The notes: generated by a model not told the origin, from the sequence alone. Numbered from the stretch's first letter, positions 10,328 to 20,933 are shown. The stretch: 64,000 nt of DNA from Streptomyces marianii (GCF_005795905.1 NZ_VAWE01000001.1:3196501-3260500), one strand, 5' to 3'. A program made the numbers and translations.

Positions 10328-10543
10328 GTGGAGTCCGGTGGTGACTCCGGCGTCGGCGAGCGGGCTCTGTACGACCGATTGCTTCATCTTGGCGATGTCA
10401 TCGATTCCCGACCGGACGGTCGTACGCGGTCTCAGATTCTGTATGGCGAGCGATGGCAAGAGGTCCGGGACACTGCGCTGCTGCTGAAGCTCTCTGTCTG
10501 CTCGCGGTCCGTTCCCGAAATCTTGCGGGGCGTTGAGCGGTGA
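10328..10543 (+). pseudogene. Short unrecognised reading frame, likely gene remnant
   Basis: 71 aa from a GTG. The frame is open further upstream, into the end of the lipoprotein gene, and reads like protein (LYDRLLHLGDVIDSRPDGRT). Third positions are less GC-rich than in neighbouring genes (gat, ctt, att, caa, gtt codons), which suggests relaxed selection or foreign origin. Its TGA overlaps a GTG that opens the next frame (GTGA). No clear ribosome site and no family recognised. Confidence 0.3.
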
Positions 10544-11030
10544 CGCGCTACACGCGGGCGGGGACCGGTAGCCGGTCTGAACAACAGTGTGGGGTGAGGG
10601 AAGACTCTCGTCCTGCACCGCACGCGCATCAGCGATCGAGGGGTGTTCCGAGCGAGCACCGCAACGACCTGAGGCAGAGCTTCCTGTGGGTCGATGTCGA
10701 CGTACAGAACACAGAGGTGGCACACCTCCATACCCACCGGGAGGTTCGGCCACGATCCGGCGGCACACTCTATGTGCGCATGCGTGTTCCGGATTCGTCT
10801 GCCCGGGAATGGCTGACGTCGCTGGGTGGCAGCATCTCGGATCTGACGCAGGGGTGGAATGCATTCAACTCCTACGAGGTTCGGGAATCGGGCTGGCGGA
10901 TCCCGGATTCGGACTCGCTGTTCGGTACGTGGATTCCCGTCGCGGAGTCAGGGCCCGAACCAGCAAGAAGATCGTCATCGTAGAGAACGCGAGTAAGACC
11001 GCAGACGTCTACCTTGTGACGAACCTCTAG
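10540..11030 (+). pseudogene. Frameshifted hypothetical gene remnant
   Basis: The frame open from 10540 reads plausibly through GGTLYVRMRVPDSSAREW and SDSLFGTWIPVAESGPEP, then stops at 10983 after a basic, unlikely tail. A neighbouring frame continues the same protein style (TSKKIVIVENASKTADVY) to a TAG at 11030. A single indel near 10955-10975 would join them into one protein ending in VYLVTNL. This is best explained as a decayed gene. The first 45 codons may also be out of frame. Function unknown. Confidence 0.4.
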
Positions 11031-11054
11031 CGGGGTCTGTCTCTGCGTAAGTGA

Positions 11055-11078
11055 GGTGGGTGCCCCCGGGCACCCACC
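11055..11078 (+). terminator. Short GC-rich hairpin terminator
   Basis: GGTGGGTGCCC and GGGCACCCACC pair across a 2-nt gap, 25 nt after the TAG at 11030. Its presence makes a GTG start at 11056 for the following frame unlikely. Confidence 0.6.
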
Positions 11079-11109
11079 CCATGCGCTGAAGCCGCTCAAC
11101 GCCGGAGCC

Positions 11110-11604
11110 ATGCTCCACCCGGTGAAGAATCCCCAGCAGGACCTCGCTGGTGCCACAGCTTGGGCCGAGGAGATGGCCGAGGCTCAGGCCGAGGCCATCC
11201 GGTTGCTCCATGGTGCCGAGCTGCCTGGTGCCGAGCTGCCTGGGGCGGAGCAGCCGACCGAGCAGCTGGTGGCGGAGCTCGAGGCGGGAGTGCCGTTCTG
11301 GCGGCAGGCGGCCGAGGCGTCCGACGCGGAGACCTTCCTCGGACATCTGCGATCCGTGGACCAGCACAACGGCACGAGCATGCCGGCCGGATTCGCGGTC
11401 TGCTGGGTCTTCCCGTATCCATACCCGAGCCCGGCCGGACGTTCCAGGGCGCAACCGCCCCAGCTAAGGTCTGAGCCCGTCGAAGGCTGGGCCGAGGTCC
11501 TGGGGCGGTTCTGTCGCAAGGATGTTTCTCATCGAATGGCGAGTGGTTCTGCATTCCCGAGGGGAGAGGCAAGGCGCTGCGGAACCTTGACCACGTCGGC
11601 GTGA
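11110..11604 (+). CDS. Hypothetical protein, possibly broken
   Basis: About 164 aa from ATG 11110. An earlier GTG lies inside a hairpin. The first 90 residues are acidic and Ala-rich with coding-like third positions (TAWAEEMAEAQAEAIRLL, FLGHLRSVDQHNG), including a small in-frame duplication of GAELP. After FPYPYPSP the composition becomes basic and non-coding in style, so the gene may be frameshifted near 11410. No family recognised. Confidence 0.35.
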   Translation: MLHPVKNPQQDLAGATAWAEEMAEAQAEAIRLLHGAELPGAELPGAEQPTEQLVAELEAGVPFWRQAAEASDAETFLGHLRSVDQHNGTSMPAGFAVCWVFPYPYPSPAGRSRAQPPQLRSEPVEGWAEVLGRFCRKDVSHRMASGSAFPRGEARRCGTLTTSA

Positions 11605-11826
11605 TCTTCCCCTGCGGCTGACGGCCGAACGGTGTTCGGACGCCCGGCGACAGGGTGTCAGTTCTACTGGGTAAGGTGGGTGGCCTGTTCGAGGCATAAG
11701 CGGAAGGGTCCGTTCAGCAGCTGTGTCCGCTGCTGGGCGGCAGGCCGGGCAGGGGTGTCGTACCGACAGGTTCCGCGGCGCCTTTCTGCGGCTCGGCTGT
11801 GCCGGGCCACCGACGAAGAGGGATGT

Positions 11827-12405
11827 GTGGAGGCGTACGAGGGGGAGCTCGGCGTCGCCGTCGCGCGTGCCCAGCAAGGGGACGAGGACGCTTTCGCACG
11901 GGTGTACCAGTTGGTGCAGCCCGGGCTGCTCGGGTACCTCCGGGGGCTCGTGGGTGAGGACGCCGAGGACGTGGCTTCCGACGCCTGGCTGGAGATAGCC
12001 CGCGATCTGGGGCGTTTCCGCGGGGACGGGGCGGGCTTCCGGGGGTGGAGCGCGACGATCGCGAGGCATCGGGCGCTGGACCACCTGCGCAAGCAGAAGC
12101 GGCGTCCGCAGACGTCGCTCCTGGAGCAGGACGTGCTGGAACTCCCGGGCGGGAGGGACACGGCCGACGCGGTCCTGGAGACCGTCTCCACCGAGCAGGC
12201 ACTGGCGCTGATCGGGAGCCTGCCGCGCGACCAGGCCGAAGCCGTACTGCTGCGGGTGGTCGTCGGCCTCGACGGGCCCGCGGCGGCGCGGGTGCTGGGG
12301 AAAAGACCCGGTGCCGTACGCTCCGCCGCGCACCGGGGGCTGAAGAGACTGGCCGAACGACTGGCCCACACGCGACCACGTTCCCTGAAGGACGAAACCA
12401 CATGA
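11827..12405 (+). CDS. ECF-type RNA polymerase sigma factor (module 1)
   Basis: 192 aa. GTG 11827 is preceded by GAAGAGG. Region 2 is visible at residues 10-80 (GDEDAFARVYQ, LLGYLRGLVG, EDVASDAWLEIARDL, FRGWSATIARHRALDHLRK) and region 4 at about 125-185 (LPRDQAEAVLLRVVVGLDGPAAARVLG, with KRPGAVRSAAHRGLKRL as the recognition helix). It should direct core RNA polymerase to a small regulon. Its stop overlaps the next start (ATGA), so it is translationally coupled to a membrane partner, the usual sign of sigma/anti-sigma control. A close paralogue lies 2.6 kb downstream. Confidence 0.9.
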   Translation: MEAYEGELGVAVARAQQGDEDAFARVYQLVQPGLLGYLRGLVGEDAEDVASDAWLEIARDLGRFRGDGAGFRGWSATIARHRALDHLRKQKRRPQTSLLEQDVLELPGGRDTADAVLETVSTEQALALIGSLPRDQAEAVLLRVVVGLDGPAAARVLGKRPGAVRSAAHRGLKRLAERLAHTRPRSLKDETT

Positions 12406-13205
12406 CACCGGAACGGGAAGAGCCCCGCAGCCCAGAGCTCGAAGCGCTGCTCGCCGCGGCCCGCCGCCCCGGTGCACCCGATCCGGCCGCCCGGGAACGT
12501 GCGCTCGCGGCGTTCCGTACGGCGCGGGACGCGGGGCTGCACACGGCGCCGTTGCCGTGGTGGCGCAGGCGCGGCCGGGACGACTGGCGGTCCACCGCCG
12601 AGCGGCGCCGTGGCCGACTGCTCGTCAGGGGGCTGATCGCGGCGCTCGTCGCGGCGTCGCTGGGCGGTGTGGCCGTCGCGGCGGGGACCGGCGCGATCCC
12701 TTCGCCGTTCGGCGGTGGCGAGGAGCCCGCTCCGGGCGGCGGCCCGGAGCCGACGCGGACCCGGCAGACGGAACGGACACCGGAGGCACCGGTCATGCCG
12801 GCCCGTACGCCGGAGGGCGCGACCGAGCCCGGGCAGACGCCGGGCGCGGCGGTGTCCGCCGACGACGTCGCGCACTGCCGCGCCTATCTGGCCGCGCTGG
12901 AGCGGAAGGGCGTGCCGCCCCGGGGAGAGGCGATGGCGCGGCTGGAAGTGCGAGCGGGCGGTCCGGAGGCCGTACGGGCCTGGTGCGAGGGACTGTTGGC
13001 AGTCGAGGACCAGCCGCCGGGGCAAGGCACGGGCCAGGGCGGTGGCCCGAAGGGCGGACCCGGAGCGGGGCAGCCGTCGACGGCACCGGGCGGCGTACCT
13101 GCGGGCGAGCAGGGCGAGCAGGGACGGCCGACCGCCCCGGGCGTCTCGGCCGGACGCGGCGGCATGGGCACACAGGGCCTGGGCACGGGCGGGTCCGAGG
13201 CGTAA
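12402..13205 (+). CDS. One-helix membrane protein, probable anti-sigma partner (module 1)
   Basis: 267 aa. Cytoplasmic N-terminus (residues 1-70) with ARERALAAFRTARDAG, one transmembrane helix (about 75-97, VRGLIAALVAASLGGVAVAAG), a Pro/Thr-rich extracytoplasmic linker, then a compact helical block with two cysteines (AHCRAYLAAL ... VRAWCEGLL) and a Gly-rich tail. The same order and the same cysteine pair occur in the protein at 15142-16215. There is no HxxxCxxC zinc-finger anti-sigma motif. The role as sigma regulator rests on the overlap with the sigma gene and on the duplicated arrangement. Confidence 0.75.
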   Translation: MTPEREEPRSPELEALLAAARRPGAPDPAARERALAAFRTARDAGLHTAPLPWWRRRGRDDWRSTAERRRGRLLVRGLIAALVAASLGGVAVAAGTGAIPSPFGGGEEPAPGGGPEPTRTRQTERTPEAPVMPARTPEGATEPGQTPGAAVSADDVAHCRAYLAALERKGVPPRGEAMARLEVRAGGPEAVRAWCEGLLAVEDQPPGQGTGQGGGPKGGPGAGQPSTAPGGVPAGEQGEQGRPTAPGVSAGRGGMGTQGLGTGGSEA

Positions 13206-13328
13206 CCCTCGCGGCCCGTGCCGGCGTCGGGCTACGGGATCCGCTGAGCGGGGCCGACCGCGCCACGTTCTGCCTGACCGTCGCCCCTCGGCATGGGGAC
13301 GGCACGGACCGCGACCGCCCGGTTCGGT

Positions 13329-13853
13329 TCACCCGGGCTTGACGGGCGTTCGAGGGGAGGAAGCCGACGCGGAGGCGAGGACGAGGAAGCTGCTCGCCGC
13401 GTAGAACAGGGCCGGTCCTGCACTGGAGAAGCGCAGATGGGCCTTCAGCGCCTCGTGGTACTCGGGCTCCGTGAGCGACACCCGCTCACTCTGCAACGTC
13501 GTGTTGTTCCAGTACGTGTAGTAGTAGCCCGACGCGTCCTCCTTCGCGTCCCTTCCGCCGCCGGTTGCAACACCCGCGACTGCCAGGCAGATGACGATCC
13601 CGTAGGCGAGCTTCAGGGACAGCGGCAGCAGCCACACGTACCTGGCCAACCGCCCCGCGTTCGCCGGCCCGAGCAGGGTGCCCGCGGCGCCGGAGGCGAG
13701 GCTGCGGACGAAGGCGGCGCCGAAGACCGGGAAGACCAGTACGAACAAGCCGATCACGACGCTCGTCGGCACGATGGACTCGCCGGGCAGCCAGTTCGAG
13801 GCCATCGCCAGCAACGCGATCCCGCAGAGGCTCAGTGCCAGAACGAAGTGCAC
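13329..13853 (-). CDS. Four-helix integral membrane protein, unknown function
   Basis: About 174 aa; GTG 13853 is my best start and gives HFVLALSLCGIALLAMAS as the first helix. Further helices are seen at VVIGLFVLVFPVFGAAF, LLPLSLKLAYGIVICLAVAG and PALFYAASSFLVLASASA. Between helices 3 and 4 lies a polar loop rich in Tyr and Thr (DASGYYYTYWNNTTLQ) that should face outside. It sits on the opposite strand between two sigma/partner modules. No family recognised. Confidence 0.6.
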   Translation of the reverse strand: MHFVLALSLCGIALLAMASNWLPGESIVPTSVVIGLFVLVFPVFGAAFVRSLASGAAGTLLGPANAGRLARYVWLLPLSLKLAYGIVICLAVAGVATGGGRDAKEDASGYYYTYWNNTTLQSERVSLTEPEYHEALKAHLRFSSAGPALFYAASSFLVLASASASSPRTPVKPG

Positions 13854-14440
13854 CCGTAGCCGGTCCCCTCGGCCGAGGCCGGTGCCCGCCGACGGGCGCC
13901 CGCGGTGCCGGTCCTGCGAGCCTCGGACTGCCGGTGGGCTGCGGCGGACTTGCGCGACTGCCCGGACCACGAAGTGAAGCCGGCGCGCATTCGTGGACAC
14001 GGCGACGGCGTTCGTTCGGTCTCGGGAGCCCAGGCAGGGGTCCCCGGTCGGTCGACTCGTCGTTCCCGGGCGGTGTGGCGGGTGCCCGGGCGCCGGACGC
14101 CCTGCCGGCGCCGGCAGGGTCGGGCGGGCCCCGGGCGCGTTGGCCACGGCTGGTGATGGAAGAGGCCCCGCACCCGGGCAGTGCCCGGTCGGAGCGGGCC
14201 GACGTGAGACGACCGGGGCCGCCACCCCCCACAGGAGAGGCCCCGGCCGTCGTCCGCCGGAGCCGCAGTGCGGCCCCGTACCTCTTTCAGCGCCGCAGGT
14301 GCGTTTTCTGTCACACCGCACGCCGCCGCAGAATGTTGCAGGTTGTACAAGACGTGGACGCGGCACCCGCGGAGGACGTAGCGTGGCGCTGCGCGCTGGG
14401 CTGTGCGGCGGTGGTGACCAGCCGCGATGACGAACGGGTA
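13854..14440. other. Intergenic region between the membrane protein and the second sigma gene
   Basis: About 590 bp without a convincing gene. It is GC-rich up to 14300 and then less so (TTTCAGCGCC, GTTTTCTGTCACACC, GTTGCAGGTTGTACAAG at 14283-14352). That patch is the likeliest promoter area for the sigma gene, but I see no clear -10/-35 pair. Some of it may encode an N-terminal extension if a GTG upstream of 14441 is used. Confidence 0.4.
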
Positions 14441-15142
14441 GTGGGAGTGCTGGGGGACGACGCGGAGCTGACCGCCGCGGTGAGCGCGGCGCAGGACGGG
14501 GACGAGGACGCCTTCCGGACTGTGTACCGCGCCGTTCACCCGCGGCTGCTCGGATACATCAGGACGCTGGTCGGCGAGCCGGAGGCCGAGGACGTGGCGT
14601 CCGAGGCCTGGCTGCAGATCGCCCGGGACCTCGACCGGTTCAGCGGTGACGCCGACCGTTTCCGCGGCTGGGCGGCGCGCATCGCCCGCAACCGTGCCCT
14701 CGACCACATCCGGATGCGCGGCAGGCGCCCCGCGGTCGGCGGGGACGAGACCGAGCTGACCGGGAAGCCCGCCGAGTCCGACACCGCCGGCGAGGCCATG
14801 GAGGCCATGTCGACCGGCCGGACCATGGCCCTGATCGCCCAGCTTCCCCAGGACCAGGCCGAGGCGGTCGTGCTGCGCGTGGTCGTCGGCCTCGACGCGA
14901 AGACCGCGGCGAAGACCCTGGGCAAGCGGCCCGGCGCGGTGCGCACCGCGGCCCACCGGGGGCTGAAGAGGCTCGCGGAGCTGCTGGGGGCCGAGTGCGG
15001 AGCGGAGCACGAAGGAGCGTCCGAGACTCCTGGGCGCGGTACCGGACTCGGCGCGGTACCGTCGCCGCGCACTGTTCGCCCCGGTGCGACGCGCTCCACC
15101 GGTGTGACGCATTCGCGTCTGCGGACGCAGAAGGACATGTGA
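14441..15142 (+). CDS. ECF-type RNA polymerase sigma factor (module 2)
   Basis: 233 aa from GTG 14441. The GTGs at 14411 and 14447 are alternatives; 14441 aligns best with the paralogue at 11827. Region 2 (GDEDAFRTVYR, LLGYIRTLVGEPEAEDVASEAWLQIARDL, FRGWAARIARNRALDHIR) and region 4 (LPQDQAEAVVLRVVVGLDAKTAAKTLG, KRPGAVRTAAHRGLKRLAEL) are nearly superimposable on module 1. It has an extra 40-residue Ser/Thr/Pro-rich C-terminal tail. Its TGA overlaps the ATG of the membrane partner (TGATG). Confidence 0.9.
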   Translation: MGVLGDDAELTAAVSAAQDGDEDAFRTVYRAVHPRLLGYIRTLVGEPEAEDVASEAWLQIARDLDRFSGDADRFRGWAARIARNRALDHIRMRGRRPAVGGDETELTGKPAESDTAGEAMEAMSTGRTMALIAQLPQDQAEAVVLRVVVGLDAKTAAKTLGKRPGAVRTAAHRGLKRLAELLGAECGAEHEGASETPGRGTGLGAVPSPRTVRPGATRSTGVTHSRLRTQKDM

Positions 15143-16215
15143 TGGCCGACGAGCGTTACGAATGGCTCGATCAGGAGGCGGCGGAGCGGTTGCTCCGCGG
15201 TGAACCGGTCGAGCCCGTCGGCGTTGACGCGCGTCACCAGGCCCTTCGGCTCGCCGAGCTGCTCGACGACGCGCGCGCCCAGGAGCCCGTGACCGAGCCC
15301 CTCAGGGGCGAGGACGCCGCGCTCGCCGCGTTCCGCAAGGCACGTGACGGAGGCGGGGCGGAGCTCCTGCCGGCGGTACGGCTGACGCCGGAGGCCCGGC
15401 CGGTCTCCTGGGGCCGGCCCCTGCGCTGGGGGCTGGCCGTCTCGCTGGCCGGGTTCGCGGTGGGCGGTGTGGCCGTCGCCGCCGGGGTCGGGGTGCTGCC
15501 GACGCCGTTCGGCAGTCCTCAGCCGGCACCCGCCTCCTCCGTCTCGGGTGCCGTCACCCCCGGGCCGGTCACTTCCGGGTCCCCGCCCGGCGAGCTGCGC
15601 AGTCCCGACCTGCCGTCGCCCGCGGACAGTCCCCCCACGCCGAGCGCCCCCGCGGCCTCGGGCGGCACCGACGCCCCGGACGGCCCCGGGGACGGGCCGG
15701 GCGCCGGTCCGGAGCGGGCCGAGTCCACCACGCCGCACGACGGCCGCACGGACTGGGGCACCGACAGCAGGGACTGGTACCGCAGGACGGTCGGCGCCTG
15801 CCGCGACTACCGCAACGGCACGCTGGACGAGGAGCGCAAGCGCACGCTGGAGGCCGCGGCGCAGGGCGCGGACCGGGTGAAGCGGTTCTGCGACCGGATG
15901 CTGGCCGCCGACGACGGCGGCGAGGGCGGCGGTGACAGCGGGGGCAACGGTGACGGCGGCCAGGACGACGACGGCGACGACGGCTCCGGTCCGGGTGGCT
16001 TCCCGCGCTCCCCGCTCCTGCCCCCCGCCTCCGTGCGCCCCGGTCCCGCCGGGCAGCCCTTCGTGCCGCCGACCGGCGTACGCCCCGCGTTCCGGCCCGC
16101 AGTGCCGGGTGCGCCCGTCTCCGGGCCGTCGCTGCCCGGAGACTCCGGCGCTCTCCTCGTCGGTGGCCCGCTGTCCGTGGACGCAGCGCCTACCCTCTCG
16201 ATCGCAACGCTCTGA
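15142..16215 (+). CDS. One-helix membrane protein, probable anti-sigma partner (module 2)
   Basis: 357 aa. ATG 15142 has AGAAGGA 5 nt upstream. Cytoplasmic N-terminus (1-95) with GEDAALAAFRKARDGG matching the module 1 partner; one helix (about 97-117, WGLAVSLAGFAVGGVAVAAG) followed by the shared VLPTPFG/AIPSPFG signature; a long Pro/Ser/Gly extracytoplasmic linker; a helical block with paired cysteines (GACRDYRNGTL ... VKRFCDRMLA); and a Gly/Asp then Pro-rich tail. The cysteine pair may form a disulfide or bind a ligand. The function is inferred from coupling to the sigma gene. Confidence 0.75.
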   Translation: MADERYEWLDQEAAERLLRGEPVEPVGVDARHQALRLAELLDDARAQEPVTEPLRGEDAALAAFRKARDGGGAELLPAVRLTPEARPVSWGRPLRWGLAVSLAGFAVGGVAVAAGVGVLPTPFGSPQPAPASSVSGAVTPGPVTSGSPPGELRSPDLPSPADSPPTPSAPAASGGTDAPDGPGDGPGAGPERAESTTPHDGRTDWGTDSRDWYRRTVGACRDYRNGTLDEERKRTLEAAAQGADRVKRFCDRMLAADDGGEGGGDSGGNGDGGQDDDGDDGSGPGGFPRSPLLPPASVRPGPAGQPFVPPTGVRPAFRPAVPGAPVSGPSLPGDSGALLVGGPLSVDAAPTLSIATL

Positions 16216-16355
16216 ACTGCGCTTTTCCTTGCGCGGCAAAATTTTCCGGCCAGGTGTGACGTTTTTCGGCTGGGTGGCGCAGTACTAAGTGAGCCGACTG
16301 GTCATCGGCGATGCCTGAGCCGGGGTTCCCCCCGTACCCACGGCTCAGAGCACAC

Positions 16356-16396
16356 AGGCGCGGGCGGGACACGTTCCCCCGGTCCCGCCCGCGCCT
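16356..16396. terminator. Bidirectional terminator hairpin
   Basis: 15-bp perfect stem (16356-16370 with 16382-16396) and an 11-nt loop, between the convergent ends of the second sigma module and the L,D-transpeptidase gene. Confidence 0.75.
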
Positions 16397-16462
16397 CCTC
16401 ACTTCTTCCGTCCGGTCCGCACCGCGCCCACGGCGCAGGCCGTCCGTCCGGTCCGCACCGCC

Positions 16463-17335
16463 TCACCAGTGGACGACGACCTTGTCGCCGACCTTCACCT
16501 GGCCGAAGACCGACGCGATCTTCTTCTTGTCGCGGACGTTGACACAGCCGTGCGAGGCCCCGTTGTAGCCGCGGGCGGCGAAGTCCGAGGAGTAGTGCAC
16601 CGCCTGGCCGCCGCTGAAGAACATCGCGTACGGCATGGGGGTGTGGTAGAGCGTCGACTCCCACTCCTCGGCCTTCCAGCCCACGCTGAACGTTCCTTCA
16701 CGGGTGGGCGTGTTCTCCGAGCCGAAGCGCACGTCCATCGCCGCGACGACCGTGCCGTCGATCATCCAGGCGAGCGTCCTGCTCTCCTTGCTGATGCAGA
16801 GCACGCGTCCCGTCAGGCACCGGGGGTCGGGCTCGTCGAGCGCGTTGGTCGTCGCGGGCCGCAGTTCGTCGGCGGTGGGCGTGCGGGTCGCGCCGAGCAG
16901 CCGCCGCCAGGTGGTCTCGTCGACCGAACCGGTCGCGGCGAGCCCCCGCTTCCGCTGGAAGCCGCTGACGGCCTTCGCCGTCATCGAGCCGTAGAACGCG
17001 GTGGGGCTCCGGTGGAAATGGCCGATCTGGCGCAGTCGCGCCTGCAGTTCGCGGACCTGCTCGGTCTCGGTGCCCTCCGTCATCAGAACCCTCGGCTCCG
17101 CCGTCCGGGCGTCCGGTGTCGACGGGGACGGGGACGGGGCGGGGGGCTTGGCGTCGTCGGCCGCAGGAACGGCGGTGGCGGTGGCGGACGGAGCCTTCGG
17201 CGGGCCGGCCGGACCGGCAGGCGCGGCCGGCGGCTCGGCGCCGCCCCCGCCCGCCCCCTGGCTCGTGCACCCGGCGGCCAGGGCCACGGCCGCGACGGAC
17301 ATGAGCGATCTCTGCAGAACGGACGTACGGTGCAT
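16463..17335 (-). CDS. Lipoprotein L,D-transpeptidase with peptidoglycan-binding domain
   Basis: 290 aa. Lipoprotein signal peptide with AAGC lipobox (Cys 23), a Pro/Ala-rich spacer, a PG_binding_1 domain at about 95-150 (VRELQARLRQIGHFH, TAKAVSGFQRKRGL) and a YkuD catalytic domain at about 165-290 with YNGASHGCVNV carrying the active-site His and Cys. Such enzymes make 3-3 cross-links in peptidoglycan or attach proteins to it. The gene is transcribed alone and faces away from the mutase gene. Confidence 0.9.
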   Translation of the reverse strand: MHRTSVLQRSLMSVAAVALAAGCTSQGAGGGGAEPPAAPAGPAGPPKAPSATATAVPAADDAKPPAPSPSPSTPDARTAEPRVLMTEGTETEQVRELQARLRQIGHFHRSPTAFYGSMTAKAVSGFQRKRGLAATGSVDETTWRRLLGATRTPTADELRPATTNALDEPDPRCLTGRVLCISKESRTLAWMIDGTVVAAMDVRFGSENTPTREGTFSVGWKAEEWESTLYHTPMPYAMFFSGGQAVHYSSDFAARGYNGASHGCVNVRDKKKIASVFGQVKVGDKVVVHW

Positions 17336-17512
17336 AGGTGCCCCCCTGAGGTTGTGTGAGTAGGGATGCTTCGCGGCCCTGCTTGGTTGCGGCCGAAGGA
17401 GCATGCTGTGAGCAAGGTCCCAGCAGGGGACGAGTCGTTGCCCGCAGACCCGCCGGTACGTTTCGTCGCGAGAGTTGCGTACCGGCGATAGCACTACCGG
17501 GAGGCACACCAC

Positions 17513-19093
<1,581 letters not shown>

Positions 19094-19246
19094 TCGGCTT
19101 TCCGCCATCCGGATCGCAGACCCCGTGTCCGGTCCGCCTCCGCCCTGCGCACCGCCTAGGTTCACGCTCGTCGGCACCTCCGGGCGGCCGACGGGCACAA
19201 CGGACGGACTCGTCCGCCCGAAGCGGTCCGCTGTCCTGAAGTGAAA

Positions 19247-19284
19247 GCCGCCGCCCACCCGCACAGGGGGTGGACGGCGGTGGC
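19247..19284. terminator. Hairpin between convergent genes
   Basis: An imperfect GC-rich stem around the loop GCACAG, located between the mutase gene and the DUF3152 gene, which end towards each other. It probably serves both. Confidence 0.5.
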
Positions 19285-19329
19285 GATCCAGGGGCGCGCC
19301 GACGGCACGGCAAGGGGGCCGGGGGCGGC

Positions 19330-20250
19330 TCAGCGGACGGCAGGCCCCCCGAGGTACCCGCCGTCCCGGTCGTACGGCCAGGCATTGGCGACGCAGCCCT
19401 GAAGTCCCTTGATCTGCTGCATCATCGCGGGGGCAGGCTTCCCCGGCCCGGGACAGCCCTCGTGGCCGCGGCCGAGGCGATGGCCGACCTCGTGATTGAC
19501 GATCAGCGCCCGGTAGTCGCCGATCGGCCCGTCGAACTCGGGGGACCCCAGCACCCACCGCTTGAGGTTCACCACCACGTCCTCCCCGACCCGGCAGTTC
19601 ACCTCCCCTCTCGTCAGCAGTCCCGCGGCGCCGCAGACGCGGTCGACGGTGCCCGGGGCGGCGATCTTCACCACGAAGTCGTACGGCCCCGAGCTCACCA
19701 GCCGGAAGGAGTGGCTGCCGCCCCGGGTCCATCCCCGGTCGTCGGCGAGTATCGCGGCGACCTCGGCCGCGGCCTGGTTCGCCCCGATGTCGATGCCGTC
19801 CTCGACGAGTACCTTGTAGCGCCACACCCGGCTGCCCTGCCCGGCGGCCGGGACGTCGGCCGACGCCGTCCTGAAGGTCCCCGGGCCGGTCGCGGGGATG
19901 GCGATGTCCCTGCTCGCGGACGGCCGGGGAGCCGAGGGGGAGGGGCGGGGCGACGCGGAGGCGCCGGTGCCGGGGGTACCGCTCGGTGATGCGTCGAGAG
20001 GGTTCCGTGCCGGGGTCTCCGACGGATCAGCGGCGGGCAGGGCCCGGTCGGCCACCGCCCCGTCCCGGGTCTCCTGCCAGTAGGCGAACGCGGCACCTCC
20101 ACCGAACGACGCGCAGACCAGCATCACGACCGCGATCGCCCACGTCCCCGCGGGGTTGCGCCGGACGCGTCCGCGGTCGTGGTCGCGACGCCCGCGCGCC
20201 CGCCCGCCGGAAGCCGCTGACCGGTGCCGGCGGCCCATGTGCCGACCCAC
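19330..20250 (-). CDS. DUF3152 domain protein, zinc-metallopeptidase-like, membrane anchored
   Basis: 306 aa. GTG 20250 has GAGGAGGAG about 8 nt upstream. A basic N-terminus and one helix (about 36-57, WAIAVVMLVCASFGGGAAF) are followed by a Pro/Ser linker. The conserved domain from about 125 ends in NHEVGHRLGRGHEGC, a HExGH...GH zinc signature of the metzincin kind, with paired cysteines nearby. It should act outside the membrane. The substrate is unknown and peptidase activity is predicted only. Confidence 0.85.
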   Translation of the reverse strand: MGRHMGRRHRSAASGGRARGRRDHDRGRVRRNPAGTWAIAVVMLVCASFGGGAAFAYWQETRDGAVADRALPAADPSETPARNPLDASPSGTPGTGASASPRPSPSAPRPSASRDIAIPATGPGTFRTASADVPAAGQGSRVWRYKVLVEDGIDIGANQAAAEVAAILADDRGWTRGGSHSFRLVSSGPYDFVVKIAAPGTVDRVCGAAGLLTRGEVNCRVGEDVVVNLKRWVLGSPEFDGPIGDYRALIVNHEVGHRLGRGHEGCPGPGKPAPAMMQQIKGLQGCVANAWPYDRDGGYLGGPAVR

Positions 20251-20346
20251 TGCAGATCTCCTCCTCGTGTTCCGCGCCCGTGCGGGGGCGCGTCGCCGTT
20301 ACTCCACGGCGAGATTCACTACGCAGCCGTCAGGGCGCGAGCTGAT

Positions 20347-20811
20347 TCAGCACGACACCGTCCTGGCGGACCGGCAGGCACCACCGGCACGGCCGGCGGA
20401 CCTGCCGTGCAACTGCAGGTAGAGCCGTTGCACGGACTCCTCAGGGCCGCCCGCCTCGAAACGGTTGACCACCTTGCCCAGCGGATTCCAGGCCCGGCCG
20501 TCGGGCATCCGGACACCGACCGGCTGCTCGAAGAACTCCCGCTGCCCGGCATCGAAGTCGACCCACCGGCCGCCGGCGCGGCGCACCATGACCTCCCCGA
20601 CGTACCCGCCGAGACCCCGCAGGACCCCCTCGACCTGCGCCCGCTCGGGACCACCCCGGCGGAGACCGTCGACGAGGAAGTCGACGATCCGCAGACTGGA
20701 GACAGAGTAGTCGAGCGGCAGCCGGTTCCGTTCGGTCAACTGTGCGACAAAGCGGGTGACGTAGGCGCGCATGTCCTGCGCGCCGGGAACTGTGCCGAAG
20801 TCGCTGTCCAT
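20347..20811 (-). CDS. Conserved hypothetical protein
   Basis: 154 aa, soluble, no signal peptide. It reads as a compact alpha/beta protein (MRAYVTRFVAQLTERNRL, SVSSLRIVDFLVDGLRRGG, GGYVGEVMVRRAGGRWVDF, GKVVNRFEAGGPEESVQRLY). The start ATG 20811 lacks a strong ribosome site. I do not recognise the family. Confidence 0.7.
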   Translation of the reverse strand: MDSDFGTVPGAQDMRAYVTRFVAQLTERNRLPLDYSVSSLRIVDFLVDGLRRGGPERAQVEGVLRGLGGYVGEVMVRRAGGRWVDFDAGQREFFEQPVGVRMPDGRAWNPLGKVVNRFEAGGPEESVQRLYLQLHGRSAGRAGGACRSARTVSC

Positions 20812-20933
20812 GTCTGATCAAGCGTCAGCGATGTCACGACCGTCACGGGAAACGGAAGTGCCGGTTCTCACAGAGACGACGACATCGCCCGTACAACCTT
20901 CACCGGTGCTCGGGTGTCCGGGGCCGTCAGCCG

